This document shows, one piece after another, positions 32,110 to 43,274 of a stretch of 64,000 nt of DNA. Position numbers and translations under genes: made by a program. The DNA comes from Sorghum bicolor (taxonomy: Eukaryota > Streptophyta > Magnoliopsida > Poales > Poaceae), in contig NC_012870.2 of assembly GCF_000003195.3 (NCBI RefSeq), positions 9,478,501-9,542,500 of the forward strand, written 5' to 3'. How positions within the stretch are numbered: position 1 is the stretch's first letter; the number at the start of each line of letters is the position of its first letter. The notes under the pieces were generated by a model. The model was not told the origin of the DNA. It made no database searches and saw nothing but the letters and a program-made list of their open reading frames with translations.

Positions 32110-34557
32110 TAAGATTGATAAGACGACACCGCACGTAAGTGTGTGAGTAATGTTGTTTATCTTGGGGCTTGGATTTGATGTTGTTTAGATTTCTGTGCTC
32201 AAATGAGACAAGGTGTGCTCCCTTTTGTTTTTTTTTCACAAGAATGACGACGGTGGTGTCGATGCTTCTTTTTGTATAATGATAATTGTTGCACGAAAAG
32301 GAAATGAAAGGAACAGCCATGCTTTTGCATTTTCTTTTATCATTATTAGATGCCCGCCATTTCTTGGATTGCATCCAAGCATGAGAACCCAGAAATAATG
32401 TCGTATCTTAAACGTGGGATTTTTTTCCCCGAATGTTATGTCTCTTTTGATTTAATCAGTTTCTGTAAAATTTATGGGTTCGAAGAGAATAGAGCAGGAC
32501 TAGCTAAACGTTCTACTCACACATCCTTACTATTTAGCGTTGTTTTCTTGCCCTCACCACAATGTTTGGACATCTGTAGTTATACTCTCTCCATCCATAA
32601 AAGAGTTAATTTTTAGAGTTATCTTAAGTTACCCCTTTTTTTAAGATAATTTAACCTCTAAAAGAGAGGTAACGGGGAGTTGAACCTTGATCTCCTAGAT
32701 TAAGGAGCAAGATCTCCAAGACTGGGCCACGAGTTTGCTTGTGTTTGAACAACATTCCTTATTTTATTTGAACTGAATTCAACTGGCGGTTCAACCGGTT
32801 AGACCAATCAAATCATGAACTGACGTCTCAAGCGGTTCGATCTCTGGTCCGATCCTAATAACTATGTTTAGAACAGCTTAATTAAATCTTGCTTATGACC
32901 AAAATAAGCTGAAACTAACTAACAGCCAAACAACACACTTCTTTACCACTTTTTTGGCCGCTCTTCTTCCCCACAACCTCCGTTTACATAAAAAACATAG
33001 ACATTAGGCCATATCCACTCTCATATAACCGTATTTTTCACATTTGTGCAGCTTATCTGAGAGACGCTTCTTTTGGCCGCGGTACCAAATAGTCTCTCGA
33101 GGTAGGCGTTCGACCTAGAGGCAACTCGACTGCTACATTATTCACCCCTTGTAGGAAGTGGTGAAGTGCACGCCGGCGCAGGTGCGTGCGATGAACGGCG
33201 GGAGTGCCCCCGATGTCCGACGCGGTCTGAGCCACCAGACGAAGGATTCTCCCCATTGACACCCCCCCCAAGAGTCATCGCTTAAAAAATGGTTCAAGGG
33301 GTTTTCACATCTCATCCTTCTACGTGAAAACGTCTAGCAAGACACAATCAGTGTAAAAAAACATCGATCAAAATCACAATTCACCACGATACATACTACT
33401 ATACTAGCATAGTAGCATTGCCCAAAAATAGGCAAACAAGCATGCATAGCATTTCTCTGCGACCAATGGCGTCTCGACAGGTCTGAAAGCCGTCCAAACG
33501 GGCAGAGCCTCTCTCCTTTGCCCACCAGACAAGCTCGAAGAGAACGCACCATCGCTACGGCACCAAACAAAAATTTTCACCAAAGGCGCGATGCCACTGG
33601 CCACCACCAACCGCGCTGTCCATTCGTGGTCCGGCTCAAGTTAACACACGACCAGTGCAATGTCAGGATGGCCTCCATTCCAGCGAAAATTAGCAAGGGG
33701 CGGGCCCCCGGCCGGCCGACCGCACGTCACCGGCCACCGGCGTGTGTCAGGAACGCGATCTCGAGCCCGATCTCGTTGCATACACTGCGTTCGCGCGCCA
33801 CCGGCGGCCACGGAAGACGCAAGCCACTGACGCGACGCCTCAAGAAGGCCGGCCGGCCGGCTGGCATGGCCCTGGCTAAGGCGCTCGCATCGGGGCGCAC
33901 CGGCAGCGGCACCGGCCGGCCGGCCGGCGCACGCGGGTAAGATATTCCCGGCGCGAATTATTGCCATGCAGCAGCCTGCGTGCTACGCGATCTGCCTGTC
34001 TTTTGCGCCTTTCCCATGTCTACTCGCTCGATCCGCTTTTGGGCCAGGACACAAAATTCCGGTCCGGTGTTGTTGTTGTACGGCACTAGCTAGCTACTAG
34101 CCCGCAGGTTGCTGTGGTTGGGTCGTCGGACGCGGATCGGATGGCTCCCGGGCGATGCAGCCAGAGCCATCGCGACTGCAAAAGCCTCTCTGGCGAAAGC
34201 GTGGCTTTGCCAACCCTGCAGTGTCTATTGGACGCGATTTGGCCTATGGGGTACGGTGCGTGGCCCAGCGTCGGACGTAATCAAATCCACCGTGATCTAT
34301 TCTAAAGCTGGTGTGGTCCGTGCATGGTCCCGTTTGCAAAATTCAAGGAAAGGTCCATGCACCGGGACTGAGGTAGCTAACCCCTAACGTCTAAACGATC
34401 CCTCTTAGCGAGCACAAGGGATGATGACCTTTCTTTCTCATGATGTAGTCGACATGGGGATCTTGCCAAATGCCGAGGAAGATTCCCTAGCTATCTCCAT
34501 GGAAACTGCCCATGCATATTTTTGGGCTCAACAGCCAACAGGTTTGCATATGGTTCA
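32110..34557. other. Intergenic; half Stowaway end, SINE-like patch, GC-rich ORFs without motif
   Basis: Near 32583 TACTCTCTCCATCCATAAAA looks like one Stowaway end without its partner. On the minus strand around 32650-32730, TGGCCCAGTCTTGGAG and GGTTCAACTCC resemble pol III A and B boxes of a decayed SINE. The GC-rich stretch 33500-34380 carries a 140-codon Arg/Pro/Gly-rich ORF (33518-33940) and antisense ORFs, none with a recognisable domain. Confidence 0.4.
33053..33271 (-). pseudogene. Possible retroelement protein fragment
   Basis: A 72-codon ORF whose LVAQTASDIGGTPAVH and FLQGVNNVAVELPLGRTPTS phrases read like protein-coding sequence rather than noise and remind me of plant retroelement polyprotein fragments. 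No catalytic motif, no LTR nearby. The identity is a weak guess. Confidence 0.2.
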
Positions 34558-35033
34558 GGCGACGTTTGGTTTCACCGGTTAAAGTTTATCACCCGTCATA
34601 TTGACTTCCTCTATACTCATAAAACAAGTCGTTTTGGATAATGACACGGTCTTTAAAGTCTAACTTTGACTTCTTGTTTTATAAAAATATTTATCAAAAA
34701 GTGGTATAGATATATTTTTATGAAAGTATTTTTCAAGATAAATCTATTTATATGGTTTTCATATTTTCAAACTCAACAAATTAAAAGTTATTTATGATTT
34801 ATATTCTCAATGTTTGACTTAAACCTTGTCTAAAACGACTTGTTTTATGGGTATGGAGGGAGTACATGGAGTATTAAATATAGACTATTTACGAAACTAA
34901 AAACACAGTTAGAGAGTAATTTGCAAGACAGATCTTTTGAGCCTAATTATTCCATGATTGGACACTAATTGTCAAATAAAACAAAAATGTTATAGTGTCT
35001 GTTAAACTTTAACAACCCCAACCAAACACCTCC
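34558..35033. mobile_element. Tourist-like MITE (GGCGACGTTTGGTT ends) interrupted by a Stowaway
   Basis: Left end GGCGACGTTTGGTT and right end AACCAAACACCTCC are inverted complements, with TTAAAGTTTA / TTAAACTTTAA also paired further in. The right part carries GGAGTATTAAATATAGAC and CAGATCTTTTGAGCC, related to the GGCCTTGTTTAGTT family. Removing the inner element at 34605-34863 gives about 217 bp, a normal MITE length. No matching flanking triplets were found. Confidence 0.6.
34605..34863. mobile_element. Stowaway MITE nested in a Tourist-like MITE
   Basis: Left end CTTCCTCTATACTCATAAAA, right end TTTTATGGGTATGGAGGGAG, with the AACAAGTCGTTTT / AAAACGACTTGTT stem also paired. TA follows at 34864; the left dinucleotide has changed to GA. 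Confidence 0.75.
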
Positions 35034-35278
35034 AATCCATATGACGTTCCTCAACATTATATTATATATCTCTACTCCTAAAAATAGTCACTTGGACTCG
35101 TCTACCACTAGCATGGTGAAGCCGACCACCTCATGCCTCCCTGTAAATTTTTGACACTTAGCTAAAGTTAACTGCAAGTGAATTGCAAGTTGGGTTTACA
35201 AGATTTTTGACCTACACCTAAACTCGAATGGAAACCATGATGCACATAAGACATTTTTTATATGATAACTGCAAAGTA

Positions 35279-35508
35279 CTCAATCCATCCCAAATTATAA
35301 GATGTTCGACTTTTTTGACACTAAATTTAGCCACTCGTCTTATTTAAAACTTTGTGCAAAATATCACTTCTTTTATCGTGGCTTAGTTTATTAATAAAAG
35401 TTCTTCAGAAATGATTTAAATTTGACTATGTTTACATAAATTTTTTGAATAATAGGAGTGGTCAAAGATCAAAAAAGTAAAATATCTTATAATTTTGGAC
35501 GGAGAAAA
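35279..35508. mobile_element. Stowaway-type MITE, partly decayed
   Basis: Left end CTCAATCCATCCCAAATTAT, right end ATAATTTTGGACGGAGAAAA, with TA on both sides (35277-35278, 35509-35510). AAGATGTTCGACTTTTTT pairs imperfectly with AAAAAAGTAAAATATCTT. Confidence 0.7.
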
Positions 35509-35952
35509 TATGAAGAATGATTTGGATTTTAACACACATAGCAACGCATGCACATGGTCCTAGTAATAAGAAATCATACATATCAATCGTCAGTCACTGC
35601 ACTAAGCTATCTACACCTAACAGGCTAGCTAACAGTAGTATCTCAAATCACTAGTTCTTTACCTTTGTTGGTGCACCGTGCACCTATAGTTCTTGTTGGA
35701 AGGTGGGCAGTGTCAAGTCTTAGGCCGTGTGAAGGCTTTTTTTTTCACCACTCCAGCTTCTTCCATAAGGGGGTCATGCCAAGATTATAGGAAAAGGATG
35801 CCCTACAGGCCGAGTCCACACTCCAGCCCATACTCAGCACCATGCACATAGGCCATAAGGCAGCACCACCCCATCTCTACCTTCATGTCATTTATGCTTT
35901 TATTTTTATCCGGTAAAAACATTCTTATTCATTTATCTCCAAGGGATAGCCG

Positions 35953-36186
35953 ATGATATTTTTTATTGCATATGCTGAATTTTTTATACACAACTGTATA
36001 TATCAGTATGAACGCTTATATGAAGCCGACGAACTATTCCAGTCCAAGTGTGTACTACAAAATGGAGAAATCTTCCGGAACGAAAGAAGTAGTGAACGGC
36101 TCGTCATCTCGCGCATCTGTGATGATCTTGTAATTTGGTGCAAACGTCTTAGAAATGTAACTCTTGTAAACAGTCTCAAGGACTGA
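35953..36186 (+). pseudogene. Possible LINE ORF2 C-terminal fragment
   Basis: The 77-codon frame contains GEIFRNERSSERLVISRICD followed by DLVIWCKR, similar in style to the region after the RT in plant L1-type LINEs (the ERN.R.F motif). It is followed by T-rich sequence and a run of A near 36274, as a LINE 3' end would be. No RT core is present. Low-confidence assignment. Confidence 0.3.
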
Positions 36187-37705
36187 CTTGTTTTTCTTCT
36201 TTCGTGTATCTCTGTTTCTAACTCCAGTTGCTGGAGAACTCTCGGTTATATTTATCTCAACGTTTTTTTGTCAAAAAAAAAATCTACCTATGGCGGGTCC
36301 GCTTCAATGGTCAGGATTTTGTTCCTCCGCGCGCCACGTGAATTGCAGCAGACCGGGTATATATCTTTTCCGCTGCAGTCAAGATTCCAATGGAAATCTC
36401 GAAGATGTGTTGCGTGATCCTTACAGGCCCGAGAATTGGCGAGCAGCCTGGTCTGTAATGTGACTGGGGATGTACTGACGGTCTTCATATAGCGCGACAC
36501 ATGTTTGACATATCAACCACGATGTACTCCAAAGTCAGGATCACCAAGATCAAATCATGGTGTTTTCTTTTTCTAAAGGACCAATGAAACCAGCTTGGAC
36601 GATCAAACCACTGAATCCGTTCATGGGCATGTCAGCTGTCAGAGTACGGCGAGCAAGCAATTCAAAGCAAAACGGAGGGGGGCTTTTGCCAGAGCCCAGA
36701 GATGTTGTAGATATGTAGCGGGCTCCTGTTCTCTGACGAACTCCGGTTGCCACTCGATCTCCCCAAGTCTAGAATCCGAGGATAAACTGGAAATCTGTGG
36801 CATCCCGCATCACACTACAAGAAATACCCTTATACATCAATAAATTCAGTGATATTATCCTGCATCAGTAAGTCGAGAATCAGGGGATAAACGGGAAATT
36901 TGTGTAATCCTTAGCGACTAAACAAGTCCGGTTACTTTTGAGCATCCGGATAAGTTCAGTGATATCACAGTATTAGGTACCGAATGGAGTGCGCAAAGCT
37001 CACACCATTCCTTTTAGTAGCAAAATGTAAAGAACGAGTGCATCATGGGGGTACTTTTGGCCCTCTGACTCCTCTTTGGAACAGCTGAAAGCAAGATCGA
37101 TTGCATGCATACATATATCCACTAACTGAATCCAGCTTTCGCATGCAAGCGTTTTAAAACTGGCTGTTTATGCATACACAAGCAGAGCCCACGTACTCGA
37201 TCGACGAACTAATTTCTCACGACTGGATGAACAAAAGCTCATCATATATATAATTAATTAACATAAGTTTCCTTTCTCAGTCTTGGTGCATGTTGATAAT
37301 CGATCGGCTTTTCACTGTTGCAGTTGAGAGATGATGGAAGCAGAGGCCTGCCTTTTGACAACATGACCTTTTGGAGGAATGGACCTTGAACAAACATATA
37401 TGTATAGTAATGTAATAATGCAGCTTTTCGTGTGTGCCAATGGCGCCTCGCCGCCTCGAGCTGGACCCGATCGAACTGCATCATTTCTGCTGTTTGTGCG
37501 TTGTAGCTAGCAAAGATGCGAACAACGTCCCAGTGAGTGCAGTTAGATTCGGACAGTGACATGCGTTCTCGCGTCACCGGCGCACACTGCACACTGCTGG
37601 CCATCTTTTTTCCACAGAAACCGCACGCCGGAGCTAAATTGGACAGAAGAGAGAGGCTATAATAAAGTCATCAGACACTCGTTGATCATCGTTTCTGTGA
37701 CTCTG
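36187..37705. other. Intergenic, left flank of E2; CACTA-type terminus at 36813
   Basis: CACTACAAGAAA at 36813-36824 is the classic CACTA transposon end, but no matching TTTCTTGTAGTG partner was found, so this is a fragment or chance. The minus-strand 116-codon ORF at 37254-37604 has no motif. E2 begins at 37706 after CTCTG. Confidence 0.4.
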
Positions 37706-38154
37706 TGTGGGGCTATAAATCCCTATACTCTTACGGTTAGACTTGGACCAGAAGGCTTCGCCTGTTACGAGACAAATCCAGGGCTTGATCCGACTGTTTG
37801 GAGTTTCGTGCAAGGAAACAAGACGTGAAGATCAAGCAGGATTCTAGTCGGTTAGAATAGGAATTGATATCGAACTATCTATGGCAATTGTAACCGACTA
37901 GGATTAGTTTCCAGATTTGTAACCCTGCCCTCCGGACTATATAAGGAGGGGCAAGGGACCCCCCTAGACACATTATTCTCTCAATACAATCAGACGCAGG
38001 ACGTAGGTATTACGCCCACACGGCGGCGGAACCTGGATAAAAACCTTGTCCGCGTCTTGCGTTACCATCGAGTTCGTAGCTTGCGCACCGTCTACCGATA
38101 AACTACTACCGTGGGTATACCCCAAGGTAGACTGCCGACCAGCTTTCGTCGACA
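37706..38154 (+). repeat. E2 5' LTR
   Basis: 449 bp from TGTGGGGCTATAAATCC to TTTCGTCGACA. TATATAA at 37938-37944 lies in the CCGGACTATATAAGGAGGGG core-promoter block conserved in all four LTRs of this family. Confidence 0.95.
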
Positions 38155-38155
38155 G

Positions 38156-38174
38156 TGGCGCGCCAGGTAGGGGG
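38156..38174 (+). promoter_or_regulatory. E2 primer-binding site
   Basis: TGGCGCGCCAGGTAGGGGG one base after the 5' LTR, the minus-strand cDNA priming site. It matches the E1 site except for one base. Confidence 0.75.
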
Positions 38175-38202
38175 TGTGCGTACAGCTCTCCCGGCGAACA
38201 AG

Positions 38203-40459
38203 ATGATCATCGTTCCAGCTTCCGCGGCCGTGCCCGAAGGCCTCACGTTCACCGTCGGCCAGATCACGTGGACGACTCGTGGCGGCGGCTTCACGACCAC
38301 GACTTCGGAAGAAATCCAGATCCAATCTGGGACGACAACGGCGTCAGTTCCGATCACGCCGACACCGACCACTCGACCACTGCTCCCTCGTTACAGGGGA
38401 AAGAAGGTCGACGACTCGGATCTCTTCCGAGCCCTTAATCGCGCCGATCTCAGGATTCTCGAAGCTTCCCAACTGATAGATGAGATCTCGCGCCGATCTG
38501 ACCAAATCGCGTCAACAGATTCTTTCGACTCCTGCAGGCCAACTCGTGTCATCACACACGAACAGCTGGGGACGTCTCTGACGATAACATCCACCCGCAC
38601 GGGGCGGTCCGTCAAGCTCAAGGCAGACCCAAATCAGAGTCCTCTCTACGGGCTAAACAACTCAGCCGTTTGCTACTCACGGCATATCCAATCCCTTTTC
38701 AACAAAGCGGGTTGGTTGCCAAAACGGAGCAGTCTACCAGCTCGTCACTACGTCAACATGGTGACGATCCGAGAACTACCAATCGACCAGGCTTCCAGCA
38801 CAAACTCCAGCACTGGATCTGTCCCCACCGAGGTTATAAACTCCGAGGACGAGGATTATGACCTGGATTTATCGCCGTACCCTCTGGGTTTCTCCCGCTT
38901 CCCGATCTTTCCGCCCCGACGAGGAGATCTCGTCTTCAATGTCAGCAACGACGAACCGGTCATCGATGGAGAGACGGACGAGCAGAGGCAGCTCCGCGAA
39001 CAACGCAATTCCGACCGTGCTCGGCGACGCACGGACGAGGAACGGCAACTCCCGCCGCATAACCTCGGTGACGCTTTCGACATGGTCGGAGACCAACAAG
39101 TCTACAAAACGCCAAGTGCTAACGTGGCTGTTGCTATGGCAAACTTGGACCGACTCCCTGATACTCCCGAGTGCCAGGGCGTCCGATCTAGTGTGCGCGC
39201 ATATCTGATTGCCGCAATGGGACAGACAGCCTCTTTACTCAAAAGGGTCCAAGCTACCTCCTTCACAGAAGCTCCTTCCGACCAGACTCATCGCAGCCGG
39301 ACTTCACCACAACTCAGCGAACAGCACCGCAGCGGCTCCCCCAATGATCGTAGGAAGGATGCGGGGCGTCGCAACGGTGGTCGGGACGCTGGCGGCTACC
39401 GCGAGCATAGGCGAGGTCGCGGTCAGGAAGTAAACCAGGACAGGGATCTACGCTACAACATCCCTCCCAAGGACGCCTGGGACCGCATCAACAGGCGCGC
39501 CACGGAAAGAGCGGCACACGAAAACTTGCGGCGCATTGAGTACGATGCCGCGCACGGCCCCCCGGCCTGAGACAGTTTTCCTCGCACCTTCGCCAGGTCG
39601 TATGGCCCCGCAACTTTAAACTTGAGAAGCTTAAAAAATACGACGGTAAGGAAAACCCGGAAAACTGGATCACTCTCTACGAGATTGCAGTCCGTTCAGC
39701 AGCAGGAGATGAGCACGTCATGGCTAACTACTTCCCAGTTGTCCTCGACCAGGCTGGTCATCAGTGCTCCTCGGCCTGCCCGAAGACTCTTTCGACTCCT
39801 GGGAAGAACTGCGCCGGGCGTTTATCGATAATTTCATCGCTACCTGCGAACAGCCTGGGAACAAGTACGACCTCGAGAGGATACGGGATAGGAAAAACGA
39901 GCCTCTGCACGATTACATGCGATGATTCTCGGATATGCGTCTCAAAATCCCAAAAATTTCTCACGACGAGGCCATATCCGCCTTCATAAAAGGGCTACGC
40001 TTCCACGAAGCACTAAGGAACAAGCTACTGCGCAAAAGGCCGACCACGATGGCCGAGCTCCTTGCCACGGCAAAAAACTACGCCGACGCCGATGACACAG
40101 AAAAGCTCATCCGAGAGGATGCCACAGGTCCCGACCAGCCTCCCCGACGGGACGACAGTCGTGGTCGTTTTGACAACAGGAACCATCGTCGCCCTGACAA
40201 CCGCAACCACAGAGAAGGTTGGGATAGGCGGCGTGACAATCGTGATGACTTCAGGGGCAAGCGCTCTCGCGACCACGACCATGAGGTGAATACGGTCAAG
40301 CGCCCCAATGGACGGCGGGACTACCAGGAGGACTACAACAAGACGTTGAAGGGACCGTGCCAACTACACCCCAAGTCCAACCACAGGATGGAAGAATGCC
40401 GTGTTCTCAAAAAAAATCTACACGCGACGGGCTGCTCAAGACAATTCTGCCAAGAATAA
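38203..40459 (+). pseudogene. E2 gag (interrupted)
   Basis: Starts at ATG 38203 (MIIVPASAAVPEGLTFTVGQ). Open to a TGA at 39568-39570 caused by one missing base in the C/G run near 39563. The gag core (DGKENPENWITLYEIAV) follows in the shifted frame, a second base is missing near 39770, and a TGA at 39923-39925 replaces Arg of E1 (CGA to TGA). The zinc knuckle CQLHPKSNHRMEEC is of the C-x2-H-x4-H-x4-C form typical of this lineage. An A-run expansion near 40409-40416 breaks the end. Gag would form the virus-like particle that packages element RNA. Confidence 0.85.
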
Positions 40460-40909
40460 CGGGAAGCAGGACGGGCGCGGTCACGAAGATGAAGACGACG
40501 ACTAGGATAGGGACCCACGACACCAGTATGTCAATCCTACTGACGTGGTCCACTCCATCTTCGGAGGCAGAGTTTCCATCGAATTTAAGCGAGAAATAAA
40601 GCTCATGAAGAGAGCCTGCCTCAACGTGGACAGCTCAGACGGTTTGATCGCCGATCCGAAATTCCCTCCCTCGTCGCACAGGGAGATCTCCTTCAGCAGG
40701 AAGGACCAGTGGGCTGCCATTCCGGAGCCAGGACGTTTCCCTCTAATCCTGGATCCTTGCATCAACAGCATCAGATTCGAGCGCGTGCTCGTCGACGGGG
40801 GAAGCTCCGTTGACATCCTCTTTCGCAACAGCTTGCCCGCCTCAAGATAACTCCGGCACAGCTAAAGCCGTATGACGCTCAGTTCTAGGGAGTTCTCTCG
40901 GGTCAAAGC
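40460..40909 (+). pseudogene. E2 protease, first part (split by a solo LTR)
   Basis: Contains the aspartic protease turn VLVDGGSSVDILFRNSL (near 40780-40840). TAG at 40503-40505 (Gln in E1) and TAG at 40886-40888 (Trp in E1) interrupt it. The reading resumes at 42819 after the solo LTR. Confidence 0.8.
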
Positions 40910-42813
40910 TGAAAGGTCCTAATATGGCTAGAGGGGGGGTGAATAGCCTATTTAAAAATTCTACAAACTCACTAGAGCAAGAGGTTAGTAAATAACAAAG
41001 CGAAGCTTTTTGCTCTAGCTCTAAAGGAGGGTTTGCAAGCCACCTATCCAACAAATCTAGTTGATATAATTACTAGGCACACAAGAGCTATGTCACTACT
41101 TACACTAGAAAGCTATCTAAAGTTTCTATACAAGTAAGTAAGCTACTCTAGTTTGCGGGAATGTAAAAGAGATGGTTTGAACTTTATACCGCCGCGTAGA
41201 GGGGATGAACCAATCAATAATATGAAGTCCAATCACCGGGAGAAATCCAATGAACAATCACAATGGAGACACACAATTTTTCTCCCGAGGTTCACGTGCT
41301 TGCCGGCACGCTACGTCCCCGTTGTGTCGACCAACACTTGGTGGTTCGGTGGCTAAGAGGTGTAGCACGAACCTCGTCCTCACTAGGACACCACAAGAAC
41401 CTACCCACAAGTGAGGTAGCTCAATGACACGAGCAATCCACTAATGTTGCCTTTGGCTCTCCGCCGAGGTAGGCACAAACCTCTCACAATCACCGGGAGA
41501 TGGCCACGAACAATCACCAACTCGTGCCAATCCTCCTCCGCTGCTCCAAGCCGTCTAGGTGGCGGCAACCACCAAGAGTAACAAGAAAACCGCAGCTAGA
41601 ACGATCCCCAAGTGCCACTAGATGCAATCACTCAAGCAAATACACTTGGAATCACTCCCAATCTCACAAAGATGTTTAATCTATGAAGGAGATGAGTGGG
41701 AGGTGTTTGCTTAGGCTCACAAGGATGTCAAGTATGCTAGAATGCCAAGAGAGTAAGCCCCAAGCCGGCCAAACACGTATTTATAGCCCCTCAAAACAAA
41801 TAGAGCCGTTGGCTCTTTCACTGGGCGAAATACGGGGTCACCGGACGCTCTTAAAGGGGCACCGGACGCTCAGCACCAGCGTCCGGTGCTCCAACGTCAG
41901 CCGCGTGTCAGAGTCTAACGGTCACCTGCAGTGCACCGGACGCTGAGCAAGTTAGCACCGGACGCGTCCGGTGCACACCGGACTCATGCGCAGAGAGTTC
42001 CGCAAACCTGCGGGACACCGGACGCTAGCCACCGGACGCACCCTGAGCGTCCGGTGCTCACCGGACTCGTGCGCAGAGAGGGTCGCCAAGACGCCCGCAC
42101 ACCGGACTCACACCACCGGACGCTCAAGCCAGCGTCCGGTGCCTATCGTCCGGTGCCTTACCCTAGCTGGGCTAGGCACTGTCTGCACCGGACGCTCAGA
42201 CTTAGCGTCCAGTGCCTCAGTGGCCAGCGTCCGGTGAGTGTTTTCTCAGCGAGAAACACTCCCGCGACTTCTCCAAATTTCCCACCGGCGCAATAGAAAA
42301 TATGCACTTCATTTTCTCGAAAAGCGCCGAATTGAAACTCCACCTCCTTCTCAAAGTGTGCCAACACCACAACGTGTGTACCAACGAGCGTGCACGTGTG
42401 TTAGCATTTTCACAATCATTTTCTTTGAAGGAGTTAAGTTAGCTCACTAGGTTCTAAATGCATGCACGTGAACAATGACACCTAGTGGCACTTGATAACC
42501 GCTTAGCCAAAGAATTCCCCTCTTTATAGTACGGCTATCTATCCTAAATGTGATCACACCCTCTATGGTGTCTTGATCACCAAAACCAAAACCCTAAGCA
42601 ATACCTTTGCCTTGATCTCCATAGGGTTTTGTTTTTCTCTTTCTTCTTTTCCAAGTTGAGCAATTGATCATCTTGTGGTTATCACCATCATCACCATGAT
42701 CATTACTTGCTCCATCACTTGGCATGTACCAACCTCATTAAGTCTACACACACTTAGTATAGAGGTTAGTACTAGGGTTTCATCAATTATCCAAAACCAA
42801 ACTAGGGCTTTCA
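40910..42813 (-). mobile_element. Solo LTR of an unrelated retrotransposon, inserted in E2 protease
   Basis: 1,904 bp starting TGAAAGGTCC and ending GGGCTTTCA, flanked by a perfect AAAGC duplication (40905-40909, 42814-42818), with no internal coding sequence. Read on the minus strand it begins TGAAAGCCCTAGTTTGG and ends AGCCATATTAGGACCTTTCA, a layout I associate with long-LTR elements of grasses, possibly SIRE-type copia. A minus-strand TATAAATA box (complement of 41778-41785) supports that orientation. It carries about a dozen CACCGGACGC / GCGTCCGGTG motifs between 41838 and 42240. Likely formed by LTR-LTR recombination. Confidence 0.85.
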
Positions 42814-42818
42814 AAAGC

Positions 42819-43274
42819 TCAGTACCTCTCGGGTAGATAACATTGCCCGTCCAATTTGGAACGCCCGACCACTTTCGAACAGAGTTCGTCAACTTCGTGG
42901 TCGCCGATTTCGACGGAACCTAGCACACAATCCTGGGCCGACCGTCATTGACAAAGTTCGTGGCAGTTCCACACTACTCATATCTGGTCCTCAAAATGCC
43001 AACAGAGAAGGGCGTCCTAACTATCAGAGGCAATGTCTATACCGCATACACATCCGAGGAGGAAAGCTTTAAGATCACCGAGGCGATTGACCTCTCGATC
43101 CGCATGGCAGAAACCGTAGCTCAAGCCACGCAGATTCCACCCGACCAGCTCCGACTACCCGAGCAAGAGACCCCAAGGAAAAATTCAAAGTTCAAAGAGC
43201 ACAAGGAAGTACAGCTGGTCGACGACAGGCTCGAGAAGAAGGCCCTCATCGGGGCCAATTTGGACCCTAAATAG
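42819..43274 (+). pseudogene. E2 protease, second part
   Basis: Continues the protease: PVQFGTPDHFRTEFVNFVVA, then LGRPSLTKFVAVPHYSYLVL. TAG at 42921-42923 replaces Tyr. It ends in TAG at 43272-43274 directly before the RT frame, in the same reading frame and with the same neighbours (AAA TAG GAA) as in E1. Confidence 0.8.

Noticed and set aside
33518..33940. 140-codon plus-strand ORF
   Set aside because: Arg/Pro/Gly-rich with no motif; antisense ORFs of similar length overlap it.
36813..36824. Complete CACTA transposon starting at CACTACAAGAAA
   Set aside because: No matching opposite terminus or transposase was found in the window; kept only as a fragment note.
38155..38202. GTG-initiated N-terminal extension of E2 gag (and the equivalent in E1)
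   Set aside because: It overlaps the primer-binding site directly after the LTR; the first conserved ATG at 38203 is the natural start.
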